Positions 47,815-56,673 are shown, counted from the first letter of the stretch. The stretch is 64,000 bases of DNA from an uncultured Methylococcaceae bacterium (GCA_913056195.1 CAJXMF010000002.1:40297-104296); one strand, 5' to 3'. A program made the numbers and translations. Notes: a model not told the origin generated them from the sequence alone.

Positions 47815-47855
47815 TTTTGATAGATGATTACGTCATCAACGAAGCACTATCAAAA
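47815..47855. other. Nested inverted repeat in the 342-bp gap before the oxidase gene
   Basis: TTTTGATAG and CTATCAAAA are perfect 9-bp arms around 23 bases, which themselves hold GATGA-TTACG-TCATC. There is no T-run, so a regulator site or RNA structure fits better than a terminator. The remainder of 47684-48025 shows no gene. Confidence 0.45.
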
Positions 47856-48025
47856 CACGCCATGATGAACCTAAAAATATTTGTGAGTTAGAGCATTCTC
47901 CCCTTTGATTCAATGACATAAGAGAGGTTTGCTCCCACTAAACTCACTGCTGCTTAAACCGAACTGAGGTTAATTAAAATTTTGCGGGATTTTTTGCCGT
48001 ACAACACATGTTTTATCACGCCGAG

Positions 48026-51000
48026 TCAGGCACTTTTATGTTCTGCATATTTCGCTTTCATATTTTCAAGCATATAAAACAATACCGGGACAGCAATAAG
48101 GGTTAAAAAGGTCCCGGTGGTTAAACCGCCTATCGCGACAAAGGCCAGCGGCGACAGTCGTTCAATCCCTACCGCCCATTCCATAGCCAGAGGAATCATT
48201 CCCACGGCAGAGGCTATCGCGGTCATTAATATAGGGCGTATACGTTTTTCCACTGCACCTAATAATGCCTGCTTTATCGGTTGCCCCTCTGCCATAGCCT
48301 GTTTGGCAAAATCAATCAGTAAAATACCGTTATTTACAACGATACCCATTAATAGAATTAAGCCCATAATCGCGGGCATAGACATAAATTTTCCGCCTAA
48401 TAACACCCCAAAGGCTGCACCAATAACCGCCAGTGGTAACGTGAGCATAATGGCAATAGGGTCTAAAAAAGAGCGAAAAGTGATCACCAACATAAAATAC
48501 AACAGCACCATACTTAATGCCAAGGCTTTAACCAAACGACCAAAGGTTTCTGCTAATTGCTTATATTCACCCTCATAATGAATCTGGTAGCCTCTGGGTA
48601 GCTGTATATCAGCCAGTGCATTCGCCACAACGTCATGTAGTGCAGTAATGGACACATTTCTACGCCAGGCTTTAATGTCGATAGTTGGCTGCAGATATTG
48701 ATGTGTTTCAGCCGTTGCCACACTGATGATAGTGGGGGCGGCTACCGACTCCAAAGGAATCACTTCACCACTTGCCGTTTCAATTGTAATGGCCCGAATA
48801 GATTCTTTATTCATCCTTTGATCGGGCTGTAAACGTGTCCAAACAGGAATAAAATCTTCTCCTGCCACTCGAATATGCCCTGAATCTACCCCATTAACCG
48901 CTTGAGCAACCTGCCTTGTAATATCGGCCGGCGATAAACCATACAACCTGGCTTTGGCAGGGTCAACGGCTAACTTAATACGTTGTGAATAATCCTGCCA
49001 ACTGCGTTCCATGCCGGTTAAGCCTGGAACTGTTTTAAGCCGTTGCATCACTTGCTCGGCTAATTGACTGAGTTCTTTCGGGTTATCGCCTGAAATCATG
49101 ACATCAAGATTTGCGGTGATGGATGATAAAGGCGTTGCCCCAAAGACACGGACATTCGTTGAAACCATATTCGGAATGGCCAGCAAGCGTTCTCTTAATC
49201 CCTGATTAATATCATAAATCGTCCGGTTACGGTGAAAACGATCAACAATATTTAAAGTCACTTCACCTTGTTGTAATAAGCGCTTTGAACCAAATGATTT
49301 TACGCCAGCTTCCGCACCCATAACGGTTGATACTGAAATAAGCCAGTCTTCAGGAATCTCTTGTTTAATAACGGTTTCCACTTGCTCTGCTATCTGTCGC
49401 ATTTTATCCGTATCGGTATCTGGCGAGGCCTCAAAAGAAATCGTATCAATACCTGTATCCATCATCGGCATTAATTCCCTTCCTTGCATGCGCATATGGG
49501 ACGCTGAAATAACAAATAGCACTAAAAAAAGACCCATGACCCATAGACGATGTTCTAATGCACGACTGACCAGAAATAAATAGCCCCGCTTTGTTGGTTC
49601 CATAATGTATTGGCTAAAAGGCTCCAGCAACCAGGCCAAGGGATCTTTTGCTTCTGGCTTAAGCATTCGGGGGACCAGCAAGGGAATCATCGTGACTGAA
49701 ACCACCAGTGAAGCAAATAAAGCAACCGATAAAGTCACGCACAAGGGACGTAATACTGTTTCGACAAAGCCACCAATTAACATAATAGGCACTAACACTA
49801 AAATAGTGCTGACCGTACCGGATGTATCGGCTAATAAAATTTCATCCAACCCTCTCACGGCGGCGACTTTGCCTTGTTCAGAGAATTCGCGCATCCGCCG
49901 TTCGATATTTTCCATCACCACCACGACATCATCAGCTAATAAGCCCACGGCAATAATGATGCCGGATAAGGTGACCATATCGAACTCAAAACCTATCCAC
50001 CATAAAATGGCAAAGGTCAATAAATAGGAGAGCGGTAATGATAAGGTCACAATCAGAGCCGCACGCGAATTGCCCAAAAACAATAAAATAATGATTAAGG
50101 TCATTATGACCGCATCGCGCAAAGAGTCCAGCATATTATCAACCGTTAAATCAATAATTCGTCCCTGAGTATCTGCGACTTGTATCTGCAGATTAGGAAA
50201 TTTTGCCTTAACCTCTGCGAGATGCTGATTAATACTGTTAATCACCGTTTTGGCATAGCCGTGTTCAGAGCGTAATAATGAAATCGCTACCGCCTCTTTG
50301 CCATTACCGCGGTATAGAGAAGTCGCATCGGCTTGCCCCCAATGCACCTGTGCAATATCAGCCATTCTAATATGATGTCCGCCACTAATCGGTACTAAAA
50401 TTTCAGCAATATCATGGGGATCATTGGCTAAAGACTGTGCGGTTAATAACAACCGCATATCATGTCTATGCACCAGGCCTGCAGGCATTGAGATATTGGA
50501 ATCCAACAAAGCCGTCATGACCTGTTGAATCGTTAAATGGTAGGCTTGTAATTTATTGCGGTCTACATCGACTGACACTTGCCGTACAGGGCCTCCGAAC
50601 ACTTCGGCTTCGGCTACCCCGGGTAGATTCAATAAGGTATCGCGTAAATCATGTTCTGCAATGCGCCTGAGTTGCGCCAAATCCAGCCCGGAATCTTTGT
50701 CAGCTGTCACCGATAACACCATTAAAGGGCGTGCCGCATCGGTTATTTTAAAAATTAACGGCTCCCGAATCCCTGGAGGTAATTGACCGCGTACCCGGGA
50801 TAATTCTGTGGTCACTTTATTGGCCGCGATATTAATCTCATTACCGTATTCAAACTCGACCATCACCGAGGACACGCCATCCCGTGAGGTTGACGTGACA
50901 CGGCGCACGCCATCAATCGCGGTTAACCTGACTTCCAAAGGATGCGTAACATCATTACTCATATCGGTAGTCATCGCCCCGGGCCACTGGGTAACAACCG

Positions 51001-51136
51001 CAATCACAGGGCGATTGGTATCGGGGAATAAATTAGTCGGAATCGATTGAAAGCCTAATATCCCTAATAAAATAGCGGCAAAGGCGGCAGAAATAAGGGT
51101 ATGAGGTTGCGATAAGATGCGTTCAGCAAAAGTCAT
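48026..51136 (-). CDS. RND-family efflux permease (AcrB-like)
   Basis: 1036 aa with twelve membrane spans and two large periplasmic loops. The proton-relay pair is seen as GLLADDVVVVMENIERR, with DD as in AcrB/HAE pumps; metal pumps of the CzcA type have a different pattern there. The C-terminal half has LMGIVVNNGILLIDFA and ILMTAIASAVGMIPLA. It exports substrates through HlyD and TolC partners encoded just upstream (4-bp overlap). The operon begins with an ArsR gene, so it may handle a reactive or metalloid compound (inference). Confidence 0.88.
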   Translation of the reverse strand: MTFAERILSQPHTLISAAFAAILLGILGFQSIPTNLFPDTNRPVIAVVTQWPGAMTTDMSNDVTHPLEVRLTAIDGVRRVTSTSRDGVSSVMVEFEYGNEINIAANKVTTELSRVRGQLPPGIREPLIFKITDAARPLMVLSVTADKDSGLDLAQLRRIAEHDLRDTLLNLPGVAEAEVFGGPVRQVSVDVDRNKLQAYHLTIQQVMTALLDSNISMPAGLVHRHDMRLLLTAQSLANDPHDIAEILVPISGGHHIRMADIAQVHWGQADATSLYRGNGKEAVAISLLRSEHGYAKTVINSINQHLAEVKAKFPNLQIQVADTQGRIIDLTVDNMLDSLRDAVIMTLIIILLFLGNSRAALIVTLSLPLSYLLTFAILWWIGFEFDMVTLSGIIIAVGLLADDVVVVMENIERRMREFSEQGKVAAVRGLDEILLADTSGTVSTILVLVPIMLIGGFVETVLRPLCVTLSVALFASLVVSVTMIPLLVPRMLKPEAKDPLAWLLEPFSQYIMEPTKRGYLFLVSRALEHRLWVMGLFLVLFVISASHMRMQGRELMPMMDTGIDTISFEASPDTDTDKMRQIAEQVETVIKQEIPEDWLISVSTVMGAEAGVKSFGSKRLLQQGEVTLNIVDRFHRNRTIYDINQGLRERLLAIPNMVSTNVRVFGATPLSSITANLDVMISGDNPKELSQLAEQVMQRLKTVPGLTGMERSWQDYSQRIKLAVDPAKARLYGLSPADITRQVAQAVNGVDSGHIRVAGEDFIPVWTRLQPDQRMNKESIRAITIETASGEVIPLESVAAPTIISVATAETHQYLQPTIDIKAWRRNVSITALHDVVANALADIQLPRGYQIHYEGEYKQLAETFGRLVKALALSMVLLYFMLVITFRSFLDPIAIMLTLPLAVIGAAFGVLLGGKFMSMPAIMGLILLMGIVVNNGILLIDFAKQAMAEGQPIKQALLGAVEKRIRPILMTAIASAVGMIPLAMEWAVGIERLSPLAFVAIGGLTTGTFLTLIAVPVLFYMLENMKAKYAEHKSA

Positions 51137-52269
51137 TTTACCGCCTCATGAGTGGCGATGGCTCGAATGCTATCTTTATCGCGTAATCTTAATAACACAC
51201 TGCCATGCCCTGTCACAACTTCATCACCCGCCTGGATATTGCCCGAAATTGCACAGCCTTCAAAACCACACAAGGCGATATCGACCGTTATTTTACTTAG
51301 CGTATCGCCAGCCGTTGAACGATTCACTTTAAAAACATGTCCTATGCGCGTGTCTGATGAAGGTACTAAAGCCGAATGGGGTACAATAGAAGCTTGCTCT
51401 ATTTTTTTTGAAATCACCCGTACAGCGACCGGTGCAGCATCAGGCAAATTAAACACACGTTGTGGCAAATCAACCTCAATGCTGCCCATCGCCATTTTAT
51501 CCAGTGCAGGATTAACACGGGTAATATGAGCTGTCAGCCTGGATTTACCGCGTGATATGTGTACTTCACCTTCTGGTTTTACGCGGGTTAATGTTTCCAA
51601 TGGAATCGGCACAATCACACGCCCACCCTGCTTTGAGGTTAATACATAAAGTATTTTTCCGGGCTGTGCCGTATCGCCCACTTCAACCAGACGTTGTGCG
51701 ATATCCGCATCCAGCGGCGAGACAATATGTCCATAGCCGATTTTGACACGCATTTGATTAATTTGCTTTTGCAATGACTGTACATTAGCGCGATCTTCAT
51801 GCACTTTTGTGCGCCACTGATCAACGGCTGAAGCCGCTGATCCACCTTGCTTAAATAGATTCTGTTCGCGTTGTAATTCTCTTTGGTCATGGTGCAGAAT
51901 CGCCTCCGCACTGACACGTTTTGCTTCCAGGGCATCACGACTGGCTTTTAACTCTTCGGTATCAATCTGTACCAGTAAATCACCTTTTGCCACATGCCCC
52001 CCGGCTCTTGGGCCTAAAGCCAGAATACGTCCTGATATTTGCGGGCTGATCCGTACTTCACTGGCACTTTCTACTTTACCCAAAGCGGGGAAACCTTCAG
52101 TGACACGCCCGGTGGTGACCTTGGTAACCGATAATGCCCACGGGGCTAATGTCATCGTGGGTTCATCGGTTACTTTTTTTAATTTACTGTGTAAGATTAG
52201 GAAGCTGAGAATAATAATCAGCAGAAAAACCAAATATTTTGCGTTAGCCATTAAGAAATTTTTTGTCAT
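51133..52269 (-). CDS. RND pump periplasmic adaptor (HlyD/AcrA family)
   Basis: 378 aa. One N-terminal span (about 12-30), lipoyl halves (LVQIDTEELKASRDALEAK and VSPLDADIAQRLVEVGDTA), a coiled hairpin, and a C-terminal domain with three Cys (ALCGFEGCAI) which is unusual for an adaptor and could bind metal or thiols. It overlaps tolC-like and RND genes by 4 bp at each side, so the three are made together. Confidence 0.87.
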   Translation of the reverse strand: MTKNFLMANAKYLVFLLIIILSFLILHSKLKKVTDEPTMTLAPWALSVTKVTTGRVTEGFPALGKVESASEVRISPQISGRILALGPRAGGHVAKGDLLVQIDTEELKASRDALEAKRVSAEAILHHDQRELQREQNLFKQGGSAASAVDQWRTKVHEDRANVQSLQKQINQMRVKIGYGHIVSPLDADIAQRLVEVGDTAQPGKILYVLTSKQGGRVIVPIPLETLTRVKPEGEVHISRGKSRLTAHITRVNPALDKMAMGSIEVDLPQRVFNLPDAAPVAVRVISKKIEQASIVPHSALVPSSDTRIGHVFKVNRSTAGDTLSKITVDIALCGFEGCAISGNIQAGDEVVTGHGSVLLRLRDKDSIRAIATHEAVK

Positions 52270-53612
52270 TGTGCTTTGTCTGCTTGTAAACGATAGGCTT
52301 GCGGTTCTTTGCCTAACGCTAAATTTAATTGATCATCTGCAAGCCACCAAGTGGCTAAAGCACTGCTTAAATTAGATCGGGCTTTTGCCAGCGCTGATTC
52401 TGCATCCAATAAATCCACCGAAGAAAGCCGGCCATTTTGGTATCGGTCCGACTGGATTTTTTCAGTTTCAATGGCCGCCTGCAAACCCGCCTGTGCCGCT
52501 ACATATTGTCGTTGTGATGCCATCCAGCCTGCTAAAGCGGCATCAAACTCCGCTTTAGCTTGATTAGCGGCCAACACTTTCTGTTGCTGAACCGCTTGAA
52601 TTTTTGCATTCGCCTGATTGATTTGCGCCTTTCGTCTTCCTCCATCCCAGAGTTCCCAATCAAGTTGTCCAACCACACTCCATACCCCTGAGCCATTGCC
52701 GTTGTAACCCCTGTTTTCGGCGACATTAGCCTGTACAGATAAACTCGGCAGCCAATCCCGATGGGCTACTTTGGCAGATTCTTTTTCTGCCTTAGTCAGC
52801 TGGTTAAAGCGTTGAATATCAGGACGTTTCTGCAGGCTCTCGTCATTAACAGCCGATAAAGCAGCCGGTGTGCTTTTAGCCTGTACAATTGATTTTGTAT
52901 AATGCTTTTGATTTAACAGCGCCGCCAAATTAGCCCGTAAACGGGCATCATCACCATTGACCGACGCCAACTGCCCTTCCACTGCTTTAATTTCTGCTTC
53001 AATCCTGAGTAATTCCACCTTGGCCAGCCGTCCAACCTTGATGGCTGTTTCAGTCACTTGATAATGTTCCAGCAAGGCTTGATACTGCTTGCGTAATGCT
53101 TCGCGTACACCGGACAACTGCTGTAAGCTGCGATATAAAAAAACAGCCTGGGAAAATAACTGTAAGCGGGAGTTGGCAAATGCAAAATGAGAAGCCTCAT
53201 TTAAATGTTGTTGCGCATGAACCTTGGCCGTGATTTTGCCATTAATATCCAAGGGTAATGAAAGATTTGCACCATAGCTGTATTGATTACGATCAATGGC
53301 GACTTGGGAAAAATTGACAGGCGGTGCAAGTGGGCTGACCAAACGGTTATTGTTGTAATGAATATCTTTACCATACAGCGTTATCCGTCCCCAATATTCA
53401 CTGCTGGCTTTATCAATCCCTGCTTTGCTTTCATCTATATTGGCTTTATCAACACGTAACTGCGGTGAGACGTGCTCCAGCTGGTGTAACATCGTTGATA
53501 AACTTTCAATTTCTGACGCTTTGAGTGGTAATGATAAAGCAAGCAGATAAGCAACAAATAATAACCCTGAATTTCTTTGCAAAAAGAAGGTGTTTTTAAT
53601 ATTTTTCATCAT
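52266..53612 (-). CDS. TolC-family outer membrane efflux protein
   Basis: 448 aa with a signal peptide (about 1-32, ending LKA). Two OEP repeats with long helices (VGRLAKVELLRIEAEIKAVEGQL and NGRLSSVDLLDAESALAKARSNL, internally similar). It makes the outer-membrane channel and tunnel of the pump. AAAGGA precedes the start. Fourth-from-last step of the ArsR operon; the TauE-type gene ends 18 bp before it. Confidence 0.88.
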   Translation of the reverse strand: MMKNIKNTFFLQRNSGLLFVAYLLALSLPLKASEIESLSTMLHQLEHVSPQLRVDKANIDESKAGIDKASSEYWGRITLYGKDIHYNNNRLVSPLAPPVNFSQVAIDRNQYSYGANLSLPLDINGKITAKVHAQQHLNEASHFAFANSRLQLFSQAVFLYRSLQQLSGVREALRKQYQALLEHYQVTETAIKVGRLAKVELLRIEAEIKAVEGQLASVNGDDARLRANLAALLNQKHYTKSIVQAKSTPAALSAVNDESLQKRPDIQRFNQLTKAEKESAKVAHRDWLPSLSVQANVAENRGYNGNGSGVWSVVGQLDWELWDGGRRKAQINQANAKIQAVQQQKVLAANQAKAEFDAALAGWMASQRQYVAAQAGLQAAIETEKIQSDRYQNGRLSSVDLLDAESALAKARSNLSSALATWWLADDQLNLALGKEPQAYRLQADKAQ

Positions 53613-53630
53613 TCCTTTATGACTATTAGC

Positions 53631-54479
53631 TTATTTGAATAGCGGGTTGATGATTGCTGTGAGTTGCCTTAGGTAATCTGCTGGCATATTTTTTACCAGC
53701 ATCAGAAACGCAATGCCCAGCAAAAACCAGCCAAATAGTTTTTTCATTTTCTTTTTATCAATGGACAAGGCTTTTCTGGCCCCGATTTGTCCCCCGATAA
53801 ACACGGCTACACCCAGCATTAATGACGTTTTCCAGTCCCAATGTCCTGCGGCCAAATGGCCTGCAAAACCACCCGCTGCCGTTAAGCCCACCATTAACGC
53901 ACTTGATCCGACAGCAATATCCATCGGGATTCCTAATAACAACACCATTAAAGGGACTTTTAAAATGCCACCGCCAACCCCGATTAAGCCACTACTTAAT
54001 CCGGCCAAAAAAGAAACCGGTAAAGCAAGTAATAAATTGACGGCATACTGTTGTTGATTAAAGTGACGTATCCAATGAAACCAGTATTTTTTGTGGGGGA
54101 GTGCTTTAGGTTTCTGTTTAAACTCATGAATCATAAAAATGGCCGCAAATGCGACCAGTGCAGCAAAAAGCCAGCTTAAATGTTGTCCGCTGATATTTCC
54201 CGAAACATACCCGCCTATAAAACCACCGAGAGCCGTCACGGTTTCTAATACCACAGCCAATGACCAGTCGACCCTTTTTGCCTTACGAAACACTAGCGTA
54301 GCGGACAAAGAGGTGATCATAATCAAAAATAAACTCGTCGTTGCCGCCGTATGAAAATCAATGCCAAATAGAACTTGTATCGGTGTATATAAGGTTCCAC
54401 CGCCTTGCCCCAACATCGAAAAGACAATGGCAATCAGAAAAATAATGGCGCTTAGCAGGAGGCTGGTGGATAAAATCAT
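53631..54479 (-). CDS. TauE/SafE family permease in the ArsR operon
   Basis: 282 aa with about eight spans. Family repeats FSMLGQGGGTLYTPIQVLFG and LSSGLIGVGGGILKVPLMVLL. It is only distantly like the other TauE protein in this window (35340). Sulfur-anion export is the usual family role and suits the rhodanese and OsmC genes next to it. SD AAGGAA precedes the ATG. Confidence 0.86.
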   Translation of the reverse strand: MILSTSLLLSAIIFLIAIVFSMLGQGGGTLYTPIQVLFGIDFHTAATTSLFLIMITSLSATLVFRKAKRVDWSLAVVLETVTALGGFIGGYVSGNISGQHLSWLFAALVAFAAIFMIHEFKQKPKALPHKKYWFHWIRHFNQQQYAVNLLLALPVSFLAGLSSGLIGVGGGILKVPLMVLLLGIPMDIAVGSSALMVGLTAAGGFAGHLAAGHWDWKTSLMLGVAVFIGGQIGARKALSIDKKKMKKLFGWFLLGIAFLMLVKNMPADYLRQLTAIINPLFK

Positions 54480-54529
54480 TAAGGGTTCCTTATATCGCGT
54501 TCCACGCTCTTCGTAGGAATTGGATACGT

Positions 54530-54952
54530 CTACTTTAGCAATCGCTGGAGCGAACCTGACAACTGGGTTCCCGGTGCGACAGTATTAAAAACCGTACCGT
54601 ATTTCTTTACATTTTCATGCAGTAATTCTAATCGCTGGTCACTTTCATCACTATCGATAAGAATTTCATAGCTAATGGACTCCATACCCGGCGGGACATC
54701 TCGACGCACGCCTGAAATATTCACGGTTACGCTATGCCATTCAAATTTAAGCATCGGTGTCACCCGTTCTATACCTTTAATCATACAGGCCGCTAATGCA
54801 GCAAGCAGTAACTCTGCAGGATTGAACGCATCAGTCCGACCTTTTAGAGCAGTATCTAAGGTGATTTTGGCCTCTTTACAATAGGCTTGACTACCCTGTG
54901 CATCAACACGTTGTGCTCTGACATGGAAAATCATTTTCTGTGACTCGCTCAT
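54530..54952 (-). CDS. OsmC/Ohr-family protein with a single active-site-type Cys
   Basis: 140 aa. The OsmC fold is clear: NPAELLLAALAACMIKGIERV holds C56, the usual peroxidatic Cys. The second Cys (normally in a CPV/CPI motif before N-T) is replaced; the segment reads KYGTVFNTVAPG. Only one other Cys (C25) exists. Normal two-Cys hydroperoxide reduction is therefore unlikely; thiol or persulfide binding is an alternative. Between a channel gene and a TauE permease gene. Confidence 0.85.
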   Translation of the reverse strand: MSESQKMIFHVRAQRVDAQGSQAYCKEAKITLDTALKGRTDAFNPAELLLAALAACMIKGIERVTPMLKFEWHSVTVNISGVRRDVPPGMESISYEILIDSDESDQRLELLHENVKKYGTVFNTVAPGTQLSGSLQRLLK

Positions 54953-54998
54953 AATATTGCCTCTCTTTAAGTAAATTGCGTGACGACATCACCAAACC

Positions 54999-55583
54999 TT
55001 ACCCCTGCCGTGGTGCGACAATTTCCTTATTCTGCAGTGCATAGATGATAATCGCCATAAACACAGCCGCTTGTACGACACCCAAAATAACCTCGACAGA
55101 AATAGCCATCATGGCGTTTAAACTTTGTGGAACCCAGTCACCCAGTCCGAGTGTGGTAAATGAAACCGTCGAAATATAAAAAGCCGATAAAAACTCGTGT
55201 TTTTTTATGATCGCCAATTGCATTACCTCAATATCCGCATTGTATTTAAACAGTTCAAAGACGCCGAAAACATAGAACAGCAAAGCGAAAAATAAAATTG
55301 TAACCAGGGTGATTTCCAAATAGAGCCCCACAATACGAATCAATGTCACATGGAGTGCAAAACGAGTTGATCTGGTGAAGAAAAACAGCATTGCATCCAG
55401 TAAAAACAGTCTGATAACGACGATATAAATAATGTTAAATACCAGAAGGATTTCTTTGTTCTGCTCGAAATTCACAAGGAAAGATGATTTCCAGAGCCAT
55501 TCCCCAGCCAAGGGCAGCAAAATAAGCGGCAACAGTAGAGGTGCATACGTAAGATTAGCTTGTCGGTGTAATTTTAATCTCAC
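54999..55583 (-). CDS. Ion-channel protein with K+-type selectivity filter
   Basis: 194 aa from a GTG. Hydrophobic spans near 12-32, 45-70, 78-108 and 160-185. The pore segment SAFYISTVSFTTLGLGDWVP (residues 133-151) has filter TLGLGD, close to the TVGYGD of K+ channels. So it is of the Ion_trans_2 type with extra N-terminal spans and no ligand-binding domain. Such a gene inside a sulfur/efflux operon is unusual; it could keep potassium or charge balance (speculative). Confidence 0.8.
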   Translation of the reverse strand: MRLKLHRQANLTYAPLLLPLILLPLAGEWLWKSSFLVNFEQNKEILLVFNIIYIVVIRLFLLDAMLFFFTRSTRFALHVTLIRIVGLYLEITLVTILFFALLFYVFGVFELFKYNADIEVMQLAIIKKHEFLSAFYISTVSFTTLGLGDWVPQSLNAMMAISVEVILGVVQAAVFMAIIIYALQNKEIVAPRQG

Positions 55584-55645
55584 AATGTATTCTCAAATTG
55601 CGTAAGTGCTCATCAATTTTACTCCCGGGAAGGCTAAAAAGAGCA

Positions 55646-56026
55646 TTAATCACCTATCTTGGTTTTTTCAGCATATAACTTTGCCTTATCACCGCGTAAT
55701 AAATCAGCCATTCCCATCAAGCCATCGACCAGGTATCTAGCTTGATAACCATTAAGAACTAAAAAAATACGACCTAAAATAGCGCGGTCTTTATGCGGGC
55801 AAGCGGTCACCACAATTTTATTTTTATCGATTTCATCCAGACGATCAGGCAATTCATTCAGCGGAATATTGATCGACCCGCCCATATGCCATGCGGCAAA
55901 CTCTTCTTTAAAACGTATATCAATAAGTTGTGCCTTATCTTCTTGTAATAGCTCAACCAGTTCCGCACTGGTTATTTTCATCGCTTTTCTTTCAGCGTAA
56001 TCAAAATTGGATAAATAAGTTTTCAT
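55646..56026 (-). CDS. Cytoplasmic single-domain rhodanese
   Basis: 126 aa from ATG 56026, which has GAGGAGA at five bases. Rhodanese domain with LIDIRFKEEFAAWHMGGSINIP and catalytic loop C76-PHKDR, so the sulfur-carrying Cys is present. No signal peptide. It should move sulfane sulfur between persulfides and acceptors. Third gene of the ArsR operon. Its leader (56034-56134) is repeated before the second rhodanese gene. Confidence 0.87.
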   Translation of the reverse strand: MKTYLSNFDYAERKAMKITSAELVELLQEDKAQLIDIRFKEEFAAWHMGGSINIPLNELPDRLDEIDKNKIVVTACPHKDRAILGRIFLVLNGYQARYLVDGLMGMADLLRGDKAKLYAEKTKIGD

Positions 56027-56033
56027 TTGTTGG

Positions 56034-56134
56034 TCTCCTCTAAAAAATAAACGCTTAACTTTAAACAAGATCCCGATTTCTAACTAGACTTTTTACGCTA
56101 GACGGGATGGTCTCATTTCTTAGTTTGCCTTTGA
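56034..56134 (-). repeat. Duplicated rhodanese leader, copy 1
   Basis: About 100 bp that recur at 57443-57542 in the same orientation, with one one-base length difference and some twelve substitutions. It begins within the end of the 47-aa gene and ends at the ribosome site of the rhodanese gene. In RNA, AUCCCG pairs with CGGGAU enclosing a CUAG/CUAG stem. The second copy keeps the outer pairs through one double change and one G-U. Confidence 0.8.
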
Positions 56135-56263
56135 TAGTGTTGTTACGATTTGTTGCTCAATGGATTTAAAGTCATACCCAGAATGAGTGTGCATCTGGCC
56201 TATAAAAATCGAAATAACGACTGGGGTCTGGAAAACAAACCAATTTGCAAAATATTCAAACAT
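56120..56263 (-). CDS. Small hydrophobic protein translated after ArsR (47 aa)
   Basis: ATG at 56263 overlaps the arsR stop by 8 bases (ATGTTTGA), a sign of coupled translation. The N-terminal half, MFEYFANWFVFQTPVVISIF, is one probable membrane segment; the rest (GQMHTHSGYDFKSIEQQIVT) is polar with two His. No family recognised. It may be a membrane helper of the channel or permease coded downstream. Small size makes the call uncertain. Confidence 0.55.
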   Translation of the reverse strand: MFEYFANWFVFQTPVVISIFIGQMHTHSGYDFKSIEQQIVTTLSKAN

Positions 56264-56606
56264 AAGAAGATTCCTTGCTTACATGTGGCCGGTTTGCCAT
56301 TTCATATAACCTCTTTCGGTCTTCTTTGAAAGGGGAGGTATCAATTAACTCTTTTATACTCGCTTTTATAATATTCTCCTTAAATGCCGAAATATCAGGG
56401 TGCGGAGAATAGAGAACCCATTGGCCTTCTCTTCGGTCAATTATCAATTTATTTAATTTTATCAATGATAAGTGACGAGATATTTTTGATTGCGGCAAAT
56501 CCAAGGCATGACATAGCTCACACACACAAAGCCCACGATTTTCATAAATCAAAACAAGGCATCTTAATCGTGTCTCATCGGCTAATACCTTAAAAAAATT
56601 GTGCAT
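56256..56606 (-). CDS. ArsR/SmtB family repressor with arsenite-type Cys site
   Basis: 116 aa. Winged helix with LADETRLRCLVLI and recognition helix LPQSKISRHLSLIK. C27-V-C29-E-L-C32 matches the E. coli ArsR trivalent-metalloid site (C32-V-C34-D-L-C37) in spacing. It should leave DNA when As(III), Sb(III) or another thiol-reactive ligand binds. Its own promoter has a matching operator (56623-56642). It heads eight further genes, none of them arsB, arsC or acr3. Confidence 0.9.
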   Translation of the reverse strand: MHNFFKVLADETRLRCLVLIYENRGLCVCELCHALDLPQSKISRHLSLIKLNKLIIDRREGQWVLYSPHPDISAFKENIIKASIKELIDTSPFKEDRKRLYEMANRPHVSKESSYV

Positions 56607-56622
56607 CTACAATATCGCTCGT

Positions 56623-56673
56623 CTGCATATTTGAATATGCAGATATATTATATGGTAAAAAAACTATTGTCAA
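56623..56673 (-). promoter_or_regulatory. Promoter and ArsR operator of the arsR-rhodanese-RND operon
   Basis: Read on the minus strand: TTGACA (56668-56673), 17 bases, TAATAT (56645-56650; TATAAT overlaps it at 56647-56652), then the perfect dyad CTGCATAT-N4-ATATGCAG (56623-56642) across the expected start of transcription, 17 bases before the arsR ATG. ArsR/SmtB operators are AT-rich dyads of this kind. Confidence 0.82.

Noticed and set aside
48026..51136. Heavy-metal (CzcA/CusA) class for the RND permease
   Set aside because: The helix-4 motif has the DD pair of AcrB-like pumps; metal-pump hallmarks were not found.
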